Positions 16,056-24,608 of a stretch of 39,638 bases of DNA are shown here, piece by piece (the stretch's first letter is position 1; every line of letters begins with the position of its first letter). Below the pieces are notes generated by a model. It saw nothing but the letters and a program-made list of their open reading frames with translations, did not search any database and was not told the origin of the DNA. This DNA comes from Methylocystis sp. (lineage in GTDB: Bacteria; Pseudomonadota; Alphaproteobacteria; Rhizobiales; Beijerinckiaceae): contig JADCCX010000027.1 of assembly GCA_020252485.1 (NCBI GenBank), positions 1-39,638 of the forward strand, read 5' to 3'. A program made the translations under genes and the position numbers.

Positions 16056-17198
16056 ATGGACCGCAAGCCTTTCACGACCATCCATCATCTTGACGATGTC
16101 ACGCCGCACATCTCGTTCGAGCTTGGCTTCGTTGTGTCGCGTCGGGAAAGCTACACCGTGGTCGACTATGTCTACACGACCGACGACAGCTTCGCTCACG
16201 CGATTGCTCGGGAATGCCGTGGGCTGAAGTTCGACCACACCGGCAAGATCATCGCCCGGCCGTTCCACAAGTTCTTCAATCTCGGCGAGAAGGAGCGGCC
16301 AGAGGAGATCGACTGGTTGCGCCCGCATGTCGTCCTCGACAAGCTGGATGGCTCGATGATTCATCCGGCGCTGGTTGATGGAGAACTGGTCTTCATGACG
16401 CGAATGGGCATCACGCCGCAGGCGCAGCTGGCGCAGCGGCATGCCTCTCCTGACGTGCTGAAGCTTTCTGCCGCGATGATTGATCGCGGCATCACGCCGA
16501 TGTTCGAGTTCACCTCGCCGGATAACCGGATTGTCGTCGCCTACGAGCGGCCAGAACTGACGCTTTTGGCCGCACGGCATATTGTCGGCGGCGACTATCT
16601 CACGAGCGCGGAACTGGCCGACATCGGCGCGAAGTTCGCCGTCCCCGTCGTTCGCGCCATGGCGGCGGTCGAGGACATCCACGCCTTTGTCGACGAATCG
16701 CGTCGCGAAGAAGGCATCGAGGGCTATGTGATCGCCTTTGAAGATGGCCATCGCATCAAGCTGAAGACCGACGGTTATGTGCTCCGGCACAAGGCGCTGG
16801 CCGGGCTTCAGCTTGAGAAGAACGTCGTCGAGCTTGTCGCCGCCCGCGCTGTGGACGATATGCTTCCGTTGCTCAAGACCGACATCGCTCAGCACCTCAA
16901 GATCTACGAGGCCAAGCTGCTCGGTGGCGTCTCCCGCCACGCCGCCGAGATCTCCGCGTTCGTGGAGCAGAACCGTGGCTTGGAGCGGAAGGATTTCGCT
17001 CAGCGGACGATGAAGGAATGGGACCGCAGGCTCACCGGCATCGTCTTCGCGGCCCTTGATGGGAGGAACCCGCAGGACGGCATGATGAAGCTGCTGGCTG
17101 CGGCAGGCCAGTCCCAGTCCCGCGTCGATGGCATCCGCGACCTGTTCAACATGACGTGGAACGTCGACGTGCTTGGGCTGCCGGAACTGGAAGCTTGA
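16056..17198 (+). CDS. RNA ligase, T4 Rnl1 (RnlA) family
   Basis: A 380-residue ATP-dependent RNA ligase. All nucleotidyltransferase motifs are visible: motif I KLDGS with the adenylated Lys96, RECRGLKF upstream (residues 52-59), RPFHKFFNLGE (68-78), motif III MFEFTSPDNRIV (149-160), motif IV EGYVI with Glu222, and motif V IKLKTDGY with Lys235 and Lys237. T4 Rnl1 uses Lys99, Glu227, Lys240 and Lys242, so spacing agrees closely. The C-terminal 130 residues are helical, as in the Rnl1 C-domain. T4 Rnl1 reseals cleaved tRNA anticodon loops together with a polynucleotide kinase; no kinase gene is in the window. The gene lies antisense between ureB and ureC. Nothing phage-like surrounds it. Activity is likely; the biological role is unknown. 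Confidence 0.93.
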   Translation: MDRKPFTTIHHLDDVTPHISFELGFVVSRRESYTVVDYVYTTDDSFAHAIARECRGLKFDHTGKIIARPFHKFFNLGEKERPEEIDWLRPHVVLDKLDGSMIHPALVDGELVFMTRMGITPQAQLAQRHASPDVLKLSAAMIDRGITPMFEFTSPDNRIVVAYERPELTLLAARHIVGGDYLTSAELADIGAKFAVPVVRAMAAVEDIHAFVDESRREEGIEGYVIAFEDGHRIKLKTDGYVLRHKALAGLQLEKNVVELVAARAVDDMLPLLKTDIAQHLKIYEAKLLGGVSRHAAEISAFVEQNRGLERKDFAQRTMKEWDRRLTGIVFAALDGRNPQDGMMKLLAAAGQSQSRVDGIRDLFNMTWNVDVLGLPELEA

Positions 17199-17239
17199 GG
17201 ACGGCCAGCGGCTGAAATCAGAAGGCCCTGGGCCTCGGC

Positions 17240-17350
17240 AAGCGTTCCTTCCTTCCGAGGGGGAAAAGGACAGGATGAGGGGATAAAGGTGGCGTCGCTT
17301 GACGCGCCGGAGGCCCCTCACCCTGCCGTCTTCCCGTCCGGGAGGGGGTT
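17240..17350. repeat. Imperfect palindromic repeat
   Basis: Between the RNA ligase stop and the ureB stop there is an imperfect inverted repeat. A G/A-rich arm (TTCCGAGGGGGAAAAGGACA, then GGATGAGGGG) near 17253-17282 faces a C/T-rich arm (CCCCTCACCCTGCCGTCTTC, then CCGTCC) near 17313-17340. It resembles the repeats at 1-358 and may serve as a bidirectional terminator for the two convergent genes. Confidence 0.55.
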
Positions 17351-17377
17351 CTCGGGCGCTTGATCCGCCGAAAAGCA

Positions 17378-17716
17378 TCACAACCTCCCCATCACATCAC
17401 CTCTGAAGCCATAGGCCTTGCGCGCGCCACGCAGCGGCACCAGCCGAACCTCGCGCGATTGCCCGGGCTCGAAGCGCACGGCCGTGCCCGACGCGATGTC
17501 GAGGCGCATGCCCCGCGCCTTCTGGCGGTCGAAGCTCAAGCCCTCGTTCGTCTCGAAGAAATGGTAATGGCTGCCCACCTGGATGGGCCGGTCGCCGGTG
17601 TTCGCCACCGTCAGCGTCACGGCGGCGGCGCCGGCGTTGATCTCGATATCGCCCTCGGCGGGGATGATCTCGCCCGGCACCAGGCCGCCGCCCCCCGTTT
17701 TCATCCTGCCTGCCAT
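17378..17716 (-). CDS. ureB: Urease subunit beta
   Basis: A 112-residue structural subunit of urease. Family features are [16 protein letters not shown], the motif [18 protein letters not shown] and the end [20 protein letters not shown]. Length is normal (about 101-115). It starts nine bases after the FmdE-like gene and is the last gene of the contiguous ureD-ureA-fmdE-ureB run. The expected partner ureC does not follow directly because the RNA ligase gene intervenes on the other strand. Confidence 0.96.
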   Translation of the reverse strand: MAGRMKTGGGGLVPGEIIPAEGDIEINAGAAAVTLTVANTGDRPIQVGSHYHFFETNEGLSFDRQKARGMRLDIASGTAVRFEPGQSREVRLVPLRGARKAYGFRGDVMGRL

Positions 17717-17725
17717 CGGCCTCTC

Positions 17726-18247
17726 CTAATCCTTCACGTCGAACATTCGGCGAGTGAATATCTGCGCCTCGGGCGCTTTCATCACCAGCGACCAGCGGCG
17801 CTCCGGCGCCCCGGTCATCGCCTCCTTGGCAAGGGTAGCCAGCGACGGCGGCAGCACATATTCGACGGCGCGGTTGCTGCGCTTGTTGCGGATCACGACG
17901 CGGCCGAACTGGCCGTCCGCCGCTGGTTCCGCCGCCACCCGCAATGTGCCCTGCCCCGGCGAGGCGGTCGTCACCAGCATGATGCCATCGACGACGCAGG
18001 GGCATGGCGCGTCCTTGCCGGAGTAATAGGTGACATCGACATTGCGGGGGCCGACGCCCAGCGTCCTCAGCGCATCGTCGCCGATGCGGATGCCGACGGC
18101 GATCAGCGGCCCGAAACTGCCATGGACCGCTTCGCCAAGCTCGATCCAGTAATCGCGGTCGGCGCCCGCCTTGTCGCCTGAGGGCGAATGGGGATGGGCG
18201 AGGACGGGCGAGGACAGCAGCAACAGCATCACAAGCGCCGCGCCCAT
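17726..18247 (-). CDS. Exported FmdE-like protein in the urease operon
   Basis: A 173-residue protein with a signal peptide (hydrophobic LVMLLLLSSPVLA, cleavage before HPHSP), so probably periplasmic. The core resembles the FmdE domain named after formylmethanofuran dehydrogenase subunit E: HGSFGPLIAVGIRIGDDALR stands where the family has a His-Gly-His-Leu-Cys-Pro start, and CPCVVDGIMLVT plus SPGQGTL correspond to the cysteine/VDAIQ and GKGNL segments. The first motif has lost its second histidine and cysteine, so metal binding there is doubtful. The ATG at 18247 sits at the edge of a dispersed repeat with GGGAGG just upstream; other starts are possible. It lies between ureA and ureB, nine bases before ureB. 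A metal or urea-related role is only a guess. Confidence 0.72.
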   Translation of the reverse strand: MGAALVMLLLLSSPVLAHPHSPSGDKAGADRDYWIELGEAVHGSFGPLIAVGIRIGDDALRTLGVGPRNVDVTYYSGKDAPCPCVVDGIMLVTTASPGQGTLRVAAEPAADGQFGRVVIRNKRSNRAVEYVLPPSLATLAKEAMTGAPERRWSLVMKAPEAQIFTRRMFDVKD

Positions 18248-18298
18248 CCCTCCCCCCTGCGGGGAGGGTGGCGAGCACAGCGAGCCGGGAGGGGGGCG
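18243..18298 (+). repeat. Dispersed palindromic repeat, family A (copy 1)
   Basis: A hairpin CCCTCCCCCC-TG-CGGGGAGGG is followed by GCGAGCACAGCGAGCCGGGA. The same composite occurs in reverse orientation at 34194-34251 and, in a variant, at 34118-34168. It lies immediately upstream of, and touches, the start of the FmdE-like gene. Confidence 0.75.
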
Positions 18299-18358
18299 CG
18301 ACGGATCAGGCGCAAGCTCTTTCCCGTTGGTGATCCCGGACTGCCCCGCTGCTGCCCG

Positions 18359-18463
18359 TTTCTCGAGGCTCGCCGCTGGCTCGCACCTCGAAACGAGGAT
18401 TGCCCTCGCCTGCTCAAACCCCCTCATTTCGAGGTGCGAAGCGGAGCGAAGCCTCGAGAAACC
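18359..18463. repeat. Long inverted repeat between ureA and the FmdE-like gene
   Basis: Arms of about 39 bases at 18359-18397 and 18425-18463 are nearly perfect complements (TTTCTCGAGGCT on one side, AGCCTCGAGAAA on the other, with CACCTCGAAA facing TTTCGAGGTG). The intervening loop is about 27 bases. The type, with the CCTCGA...GGTGCGAAGCG core, is a common intergenic element of Hyphomicrobiales genomes. Inside an operon it would form a strong RNA hairpin that could lower expression of downstream ureB. Confidence 0.8.
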
Positions 18464-18492
18464 CATGATTCCCGTACGGCGCCTCACCCCGC

Positions 18493-18795
<303 letters not shown>

Positions 18796-18814
18796 CGTTC
18801 AAGTCCTTGAATCA

Positions 18815-19702
18815 TCACGTCATCCATACCCGCGGCAAGGGCCTTCCACCGCAGAGTTCGAGCACGCGGATGAGCGTCTTGCGCAAGATGAGCCCGGAAG
18901 GCGCCGCCATGCGCATCACCAGCAAACCGTCGAACGCCGAGGCCCCGCCGTCAATATCCGTGCTTTCCATGATGGTTCGCACAGCATCGATCCGGGCTCC
19001 CGCATCAGGAGCCGCATGCACGATCGTGGCCATCGCCGCCGCCTCGCCGCCGAGCAGGGCTTTGGCGCTGCGCAGCGCCGCCCAGTCGCCCTGCGCACCG
19101 TCAACCGCCGTCTCCTCCGCGAAGACCAGCCGTCCGCCACGGCGGATGCGCCAGCGGTCCCTGAGCCGCGCGGTTTCGACCGCTTCGCCCATGGCCTGCC
19201 GGCCGAGCAGCACGGCCTCCGCCGCCAGAAGCGTCGCGCCCGGATCCATGTCGATGGTCAGCGACCGGTCGAGCGCGCTGCCGTCGAAGAGGATCGTCTC
19301 CTGCGGCAGCCAGTGCAAGACCGCTCCGCGCGCCACAATGAGCCGCGCCGCGAGCCGGGCCGCGCGATCGCTGGCGCGGTAGATCTTCTCGCAGGCCTGG
19401 CTGGTGATCGTGGCGGCCGCGCCCTCATTCACCTTCACGGCGATGTCGAAACGGTCGCCGCCAGTCAGCCCCCCGGCAGTATTGACGACAATGGCTTCGA
19501 GCGGCTGCGCCGCGGCGCGCGCGGGGAAGAGAAGCCTTCCGCAGCCTGACTGGCCGAGATCGCGGATCGCGTGCCGCTCGCCGGACAGGGTAACGGCAAG
19601 GGAAACCTTGCCGCGCGCGCGCTCGAGATCGCGGGTGGTCACGCGCGCCTGTTCGGATCGGGGGACCGGCGGTTCCTGAAGCGCGTCGATTGTCATCGTC
19701 AC
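18815..19702 (-). CDS. ureD: Urease accessory protein UreD
   Basis: A 295-residue chaperone that binds apo-urease and, with UreF and UreG, helps load nickel into the active site. Recognisable blocks are LGQSGCGRLLFP, NTAGGLTGGDRF (the family's conserved TGG), TSQACEKIYRA and LHWLPQETILFDGS. It is the first gene of the urease operon and is transcribed away from the polysaccharide gene at 19929. UreF and UreG genes are needed for activity and must lie elsewhere in the genome. Confidence 0.95.
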   Translation of the reverse strand: MTMTIDALQEPPVPRSEQARVTTRDLERARGKVSLAVTLSGERHAIRDLGQSGCGRLLFPARAAAQPLEAIVVNTAGGLTGGDRFDIAVKVNEGAAATITSQACEKIYRASDRAARLAARLIVARGAVLHWLPQETILFDGSALDRSLTIDMDPGATLLAAEAVLLGRQAMGEAVETARLRDRWRIRRGGRLVFAEETAVDGAQGDWAALRSAKALLGGEAAAMATIVHAAPDAGARIDAVRTIMESTDIDGGASAFDGLLVMRMAAPSGLILRKTLIRVLELCGGRPLPRVWMT

Positions 19703-19928
19703 GGACTATAGCGGCCCCCGATGGCTGCGCCAGCCCTTGTGACCGCCGCGGGATGCCGAGGCAATGAACGTTCTGGCGCGATGCCGTTGCCGTCTATGCA
19801 AAAAAGGCTGCCTCGGCAGCAATTGGTGGTATGGTCGATCCAGTCCTCAGGGACTTCCCGGCAAGCGCGAAGCGGAGTCATACTGAACTCCGGGAAACCT
19901 ATCCTGATCAGGAAACCAAGCGTCGTCC

Positions 19929-21326
19929 ATGGTCGTGCATACCCACACACAAACCGCTTCAGCTTCGCCAGGCAACGGTCCTGCCCATGGCGGTTTCGGA
20001 CGTATGTCGATCCCGATGGCGCTCTGGCGGCGGAAGTGGTGGCCAATCCTGCCCGCTTTGCTTTTCGCAGCTTTCGCCACCGCCTTCAGCCTGACCTTGA
20101 GCGACCGCTATCAGGCAACCGCGCAGGTTCGGGTCGATCAGCATCCGCTCGGGGTCCCTTCCAATAACGTTTCGGCCAACAGCCTGAGCAACGATCCGAC
20201 GACATATCTAGAACGCCAGGCCCGCATCTTGACGTCACCTGATATGCTGCGGCGCGTCGTCGAGCGGGAGGGCCTTGCGCGCGATCCGGAATACACCGGC
20301 GCAGCCAAAGTGCTGACGCGGCTGTTTCCTGTGACGCCTGATGATCGGACTGAACGCATCGCCGCTCAATTGAAGAGCGGCCTTCGGGTGCAGCATGACG
20401 AGCGGAAACCCGTTATCGACATCGTTGTGACGGCCTCGGAGCCCGAGATGGCGGCCAGACTCGCCAATGCTTTAGCCGCAACCTATCTTGAGCATCTGGC
20501 CAGTCTGCGCGCCGGCATGCTGCAGCACAGCAGCACGGCGCCGGCAGCGCGATTGAACGTTCTGCAAGATCGCGTCCGCGAGTTGGAAGAAAAGCTCGTT
20601 AACTTAAAGGCACGGAAGAACCTTGCCGCCACTGGCGGCAAGGCCAGCTCCGAAGAGCGGCTCGACGCGGCAAGCAATCAGCTGGCCCTGGCGAAAGCCC
20701 GCGCCGCTGAGGCGAAGGCGAGGTTCGATCAGCTTGACAGTTTGCGTGGCCAGGCAGCGGAGCGTGGCGTATTGCCGGAAGCGATCAATGCGCAGACTTT
20801 GGGTCCCTTGCGTCAGCAAGCGAGCGAAGCGCAGCGGCGGTTTACCAGCCTCAGCCTGTCGCTGGGCCCCTTGCATCCGGAGCTTCTGGCCGCTCAATCG
20901 GCATTGCGGGACGCACAACGCGCTCTTGCAGAGGAGATCAATCGGCTCCGCAATGCCGCACGCTCCGAACTCGAGCGGGCCGCCGGCCACGAAAAGAGCA
21001 TGCAGGCGCAGGCCGATTCGCTGAAGCGGGATATCCTTTCCGCAAACCGGGAGGCGGCACAGCTGATGGCGCTGGAGCGCGACTTGGAGGTTAACCGGGC
21101 CGTCTACCAAGCGCTTCTCGCAAGCGCGCGCGACGATTCAAATCAGCCGCAGGCCGAGCCGGCCAGAGCGCACCTCATCACTGAGGCGGCGCCGCCGCCT
21201 GAACGCGCCGGCCCGCCAAGGCGCCTGATCGTCGCGGGCGCAGCCATGGGCGGCTTCACGCTCGGGCTCCTGCTGGCGCTGCTGGCCGCAATCACCGAGG
21301 CCGGTCAGGTTAGACGCGAGCCGTGA
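19929..21326 (+). CDS. Wzz/GumC-type polysaccharide chain-length protein
   Basis: A 465-residue polysaccharide co-polymerase-like protein of the inner membrane. After a polar tail of about 35 residues comes the first membrane helix (WWPILPALLFAAFATAFSL), then the Wzz periplasmic domain beginning YQATAQVRVDQHP. A long coiled-coil region follows at roughly 190-390, then a Pro-rich stretch (EAAPPPERAGPPRR) and a second helix (GAAMGGFTLGLLLALLAA) near the end. This is the usual order, and no cytoplasmic tyrosine-kinase domain is fused. Glycosyltransferase or polymerase genes are not adjacent, which is unusual. The start is not strongly supported; MSIP at residue 26 is an alternative. Confidence 0.85.
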   Translation: MVVHTHTQTASASPGNGPAHGGFGRMSIPMALWRRKWWPILPALLFAAFATAFSLTLSDRYQATAQVRVDQHPLGVPSNNVSANSLSNDPTTYLERQARILTSPDMLRRVVEREGLARDPEYTGAAKVLTRLFPVTPDDRTERIAAQLKSGLRVQHDERKPVIDIVVTASEPEMAARLANALAATYLEHLASLRAGMLQHSSTAPAARLNVLQDRVRELEEKLVNLKARKNLAATGGKASSEERLDAASNQLALAKARAAEAKARFDQLDSLRGQAAERGVLPEAINAQTLGPLRQQASEAQRRFTSLSLSLGPLHPELLAAQSALRDAQRALAEEINRLRNAARSELERAAGHEKSMQAQADSLKRDILSANREAAQLMALERDLEVNRAVYQALLASARDDSNQPQAEPARAHLITEAAPPPERAGPPRRLIVAGAAMGGFTLGLLLALLAAITEAGQVRREP

Positions 21327-21414
21327 CGAGACAGAAACGCTTGTGCCCTGGCCAGGCCTGACCAATGGCCAGAGCATCGCGCAATGAGACGGAACCACAG
21401 CGACGGAGATCATT

Positions 21415-22332
21415 TTGGCGCGGTATCTCGGCATTGATGTCGGCGGCAGCGCCACGCGGTGGCACCTCTTCGATGCAAGTTCCGGCAGCGAGGCGAGCGG
21501 CGCTGTCGCCGGCTTTTCCGGCCATCTTTACCGTCCGGAAATCCTTGCAAAGGCCGATCATGCGATCGCCTCGCTGGCTGAAAGGGCGGGTGCTGTTGAT
21601 GGCGTCGTTGCCGGCGTCACCGGACTTGGCAAGGATACACCGGAAGCAGGCCAGTTGGTGAAAATGCTGGCCGCCCGGTTGGGAGCGCGGCGGATCACCC
21701 TGATGAATGATGTGGAGCTGGCGGCGCGCAGCGCCTTTCCCCCGGGGCAAGGCATCCTCATCTGCGCCGGCACCGGCTCGGTCGCCGCTCATCTCGACGC
21801 GAGGGAGAACCTGCATGTTGCGGGCGGCAAGGGCGTGCTGATCGATGACGCTGGCGGCGGCTACTGGATCGCCGTGCAGGCTCTTCGCCATATCCTTCGG
21901 CAGGAGGATGAGGAGCCCGGCAGCGGCTGGCGCACGACCCTCGGCGAGGCCCTGGCCGCCGCGATCGGCGGCGGCGAATGGCCGATCGTCCGCCAGGCGG
22001 TCTATGGCCGGGACCGCGGTGCGATCGGCCTGCTCGCCCTGCCAGTCGCCGTAGCCGCACGAAGAAGTGATCCTGCTGCCCTCGCCATCCTCAGTCAGGC
22101 CGGAACGGAGCTGGCGCGGCTGGCGCTGGCGCTGGAAGGCCGCCACGGCCGGCATGAAATTTCGCTTTGCGGCCGCGCGGCGACGCTGCATCCCGCGATT
22201 GGGGAAGGTTTGCGGGTGGCGCTTCCCGGCAGGCAGATCCGGACCGTGACGCTGAGCGCTGCAAGAGCCGCCGCAGAAATGGCTGTCAGCCAATGCGTTT
22301 TGGCAGAGCTGCCGCCCGTCCCGCCTCATTGA
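21415..22332 (+). CDS. BadF/BadG/BcrA/BcrD-type ATPase, probable amino-sugar kinase
   Basis: A 305-residue protein of the ASKHA fold. The first phosphate-binding motif is LGIDVGGSATRWHLFD, the second is ICAGTGSVAA, and the adenosine motif is near CGRAATLHP. N-acetylglucosamine kinase-like members have this length. The start is TTG with CGGAG about seven bases upstream. It lies 88 bases after the chain-length protein gene and on the same strand, but a link to polysaccharide synthesis is only suggested. It could phosphorylate N-acetylglucosamine or another amino sugar recovered from cell-wall turnover. Confidence 0.8.
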   Translation: MARYLGIDVGGSATRWHLFDASSGSEASGAVAGFSGHLYRPEILAKADHAIASLAERAGAVDGVVAGVTGLGKDTPEAGQLVKMLAARLGARRITLMNDVELAARSAFPPGQGILICAGTGSVAAHLDARENLHVAGGKGVLIDDAGGGYWIAVQALRHILRQEDEEPGSGWRTTLGEALAAAIGGGEWPIVRQAVYGRDRGAIGLLALPVAVAARRSDPAALAILSQAGTELARLALALEGRHGRHEISLCGRAATLHPAIGEGLRVALPGRQIRTVTLSAARAAAEMAVSQCVLAELPPVPPH

Positions 22333-22421
22333 TTTTCGTCAGCGCATGTCTTATGACGTCGCTGCGCCCCGGAATCGGCTTGCGCAAACCTTACCCGCCA
22401 GCTCACGTACAGGATCGCGAT

Positions 22422-22808
22422 TTGCCGAAGTTCAGCTTCAACAGTTTTTCCGACCGCCAGACGGCGGCGTCCGAGGCCCGGAAGGCCCTTCTCGAAAAGT
22501 TCAAGAACCGCCCCACGGACGATGATCCCGAAGTGATCGCCCGGAAGGCGGAGCGCGCGGCCGTCCTTCAGGCGCGGCAGGAGCGCGAAGCCGCCAAGGC
22601 TGCGGCCAAAGCCGCCGAACAGGCCCGGCTCGCCCAGATCAAGGCTGAAAAGGACGCCAGGGAAGCGGCGGAGCGCGCTGCCCGCGAGGCGCAGCTTGAG
22701 GCCGAGCGCGCCGCGCGCGAGGCGGCTCGCGCCAACCTCGTCACCCGCGCCATCATGGACCAGATGGACTGGAAGGCGCAGCGCCTCGCAGCCCGCAAGA
22801 AGCGCTGA
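22422..22808 (+). CDS. DUF6481-like alanine-rich coiled-coil protein
   Basis: A 128-residue, highly charged protein that begins PKFSFNSFSDRQTAASEARKA and is otherwise a long Ala/Glu/Arg helix (residues 40-105) ending AQRLAARKKR. The family is common in alphaproteobacteria and has no known function. The TTG at 22422 is preferred as start, with AGGA about eight bases upstream; the frame continues upstream but without family resemblance. A good intrinsic terminator follows at 22831. Confidence 0.75.
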   Translation: MPKFSFNSFSDRQTAASEARKALLEKFKNRPTDDDPEVIARKAERAAVLQARQEREAAKAAAKAAEQARLAQIKAEKDAREAAERAAREAQLEAERAAREAARANLVTRAIMDQMDWKAQRLAARKKR

Positions 22809-22830
22809 GGCCAAGGGTCCCGCTCAAGAA

Positions 22831-22856
22831 GAAGCCGCCCTCGGGCGGCTTTTTTG
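22831..22856 (+). terminator. Intrinsic terminator after the DUF6481-like gene
   Basis: Stem AAGCCGCCC with GGGCGGCTT around a two-base loop, followed directly by a T-run on the plus strand. It ends the plus-strand transcript that includes 21415-22808. Confidence 0.9.
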
Positions 22857-22875
22857 TTGGCTGATGCCCGCGGAC

Positions 22876-22903
22876 AAGAAAAAGCCGGGCGGAAGGCCCG
22901 GCT
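22876..22903 (-). terminator. Intrinsic terminator after the FadL-family gene
   Basis: Stem AGCCGGGC at 22883-22890 with GCCCGGCT at 22896-22903. Read on the minus strand, the stem is followed by a T-run (the A-run at 22879-22883 on the plus strand). It ends the minus-strand gene at 22933 and faces the plus-strand terminator at 22831. Confidence 0.85.
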
Positions 22904-22932
22904 CTCTAAAAAGGCAATGGCCGCAGCTTCGA

Positions 22933-24309
22933 TCAGTACTTCTTGGTGAGCGGCGCCGCCGAAGGCGAAGGATCATCCCAACGGTACTTGAGCGAGACCG
23001 ACACGATGTCGATGGCCCCCTTGGAGCTGCCATTGAACTGCGGGAGGCGGGGGTCAAAAGCCGGATTTCCGCCCGGGTTAAACGGGCTCCCGGCAGGAAC
23101 GATATTGACCTGACCGCTCTGCAGGAACAGGTGGCTGTAGGCGATGTCGAATTCGAGCTTCTCGCTCCACTTGTAGCCGGCGCCCAACGACAGCCAGAAA
23201 CGGTTGCTGTCGAGAACGCGCACGCCGCGGTTTTCATTATCGATCGGCGACACCTCATAGGCGAGGCCAGCCCTAAGCTTCCAGGCGTTGTTCAGCTGAT
23301 ACTGGGCCCCAAGGGCATAGAACCACTCGTCGCGATACTTGAAGCCGAGGCCGGTAATCGGCACGCTCGTCGTGCGGTCAAGCAATGGTGCAACGCCAAG
23401 CCGGCTCCAGTTAGTCCACTGGACGGTGCCCGTCACCGTCCATTGGTCGTTGATGCGCTGCGCAACGCCGAGGGTGGCGATTTCCGGCAGATTGACATTC
23501 ACTTTCACAAGGCGCTGCGAAAGCGGCTGCCCGGTGGCGCTCGACTGGTCGAAGCCGCCATCCAGCTGGTGGTTGATCATGGAGCGGTAGCCGAGGCTGA
23601 TCTCGGTTCCCTGAAACGGCTTCAGCGTCACGCCCGCTGTCCAGCCTAAGCCGTAGCCGTCGCCGTAGATGCTGGTGGTCGGGATCCCCGCCAGCGCCGG
23701 TGCGCCGGGCGAACCCGAATTCAGCGTCACGTTAAGCCGCTGGCCGGTCAAGCCGAAGCCGAATGCCAGCCAATCATTGGCCTTGATGGCGAATGATGGC
23801 GTAAGGGCGAAGGCGCGGACGACCGTCGAGGTCCCGTACATGCTGCCCGAGAACCCCTGGGCGGCCTTGGTCCGGCTGCCGAAGGGAAACCCGGATTGCG
23901 TGCCGAGCCAAAGCCAGTCATTCACCTGAAAGGAATTGTGGCCGGACAAGGTGACCGTGCCCTGGTTGATATTGCCCGATCCGATCCTCGGAACATTGGC
24001 AGCGGGGCCGAAAAGGTTTACCGCGCCAGTGGAGTTGGTCAAACGGTCCGCCGTCATAGACGTATTCGGCAGAACGAGGTTGATGTTGTACTCGCTGCGG
24101 CGCCCTTCGAAATTCGTGATATTCGCCGGGTTCCAGAAATTCGAGCCGATACCGAACGCGCTGGTGCCCGCGCCGGCGAAGGAAAAGCCCTGCCCCGTGA
24201 CGCTCTGTTGGCGGCTGGCAAACCCGCCTGCCAGCGCTCCAGTGGAGCCTAGCGCCAAAAGCGCAACCGAGGCGCTGGAAAGCAGGATCTTGTTGAACGA
24301 TGAGCGCAT
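22933..24309 (-). CDS. OmpP1/FadL-family outer-membrane transporter
   Basis: A 458-residue beta-barrel that in the family carries hydrophobic compounds such as long-chain fatty acids or aromatic hydrocarbons across the outer membrane. A signal peptide is seen at residues 1-27 (LLSSASVALLALGSTGALA). The mature N-terminus GGFASRQQSVTGQGFSFAGAG and SNFWNPANITNF correspond to the FadL hatch region with its NPA motif. The protein ends in a barrel strand (SVSLKYRWDD) plus a short tail. GGAG lies eight bases before the ATG at 24309. It is monocistronic with its own terminator. The upstream 299 bases are AT-rich and hold two palindromes. Confidence 0.9.
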   Translation of the reverse strand: MRSSFNKILLSSASVALLALGSTGALAGGFASRQQSVTGQGFSFAGAGTSAFGIGSNFWNPANITNFEGRRSEYNINLVLPNTSMTADRLTNSTGAVNLFGPAANVPRIGSGNINQGTVTLSGHNSFQVNDWLWLGTQSGFPFGSRTKAAQGFSGSMYGTSTVVRAFALTPSFAIKANDWLAFGFGLTGQRLNVTLNSGSPGAPALAGIPTTSIYGDGYGLGWTAGVTLKPFQGTEISLGYRSMINHQLDGGFDQSSATGQPLSQRLVKVNVNLPEIATLGVAQRINDQWTVTGTVQWTNWSRLGVAPLLDRTTSVPITGLGFKYRDEWFYALGAQYQLNNAWKLRAGLAYEVSPIDNENRGVRVLDSNRFWLSLGAGYKWSEKLEFDIAYSHLFLQSGQVNIVPAGSPFNPGGNPAFDPRLPQFNGSSKGAIDIVSVSLKYRWDDPSPSAAPLTKKY

Positions 24310-24359
24310 GGGCGTTTCTCCGTCACCTTGTGTCGTTTTTTTCTGATTTTGGATGTGAA

Positions 24360-24391
24360 TGATTGACCAATCAGAATGATTTACATGTAAA
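24360..24391. promoter_or_regulatory. Candidate operator/promoter region of the FadL-family gene
   Basis: The 299 bases between the FadL-family start (24309, minus) and the next gene (24609, plus) hold no gene. The segment nearest the fadL start is strikingly AT-rich for this genome. It contains two symmetric elements: TGATTG-AC-CAATCA at 24360-24373 and the perfect 12-base palindrome TTTACATGTAAA at 24380-24391, 50-80 bases upstream of the start codon. This is where a repressor would act. No regulator gene is nearby, and the factor is unknown. Confidence 0.4.
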
Positions 24392-24608
24392 CGTGCACGC
24401 CGGGTCCGGGATAAGCAACAGCGCCCAAGGCGGTTCCCGGCCTTTTTTGGCCTTTCTGCTGCCAAAACATAGCCGGCGTTGCCTGTTTACAACACAATGC
24501 CGACACAATTCACGAACCGCCGCTAAGTCTCCCGCGAACGCCATTCGGAGGTTGCCCAGCGCGGGCGAATTGTCGCATGTTGGGCGCTTCTTTAGGAGGC
24601 AGATGCGC

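Noticed and set aside
15885-17381. A 498-codon minus-strand open frame that would fill the gap between ureB and ureC
   Set aside because: It is the mirror of the RNA ligase gene, which has all catalytic motifs on the plus strand; the minus translation shows no urease or other family resemblance.
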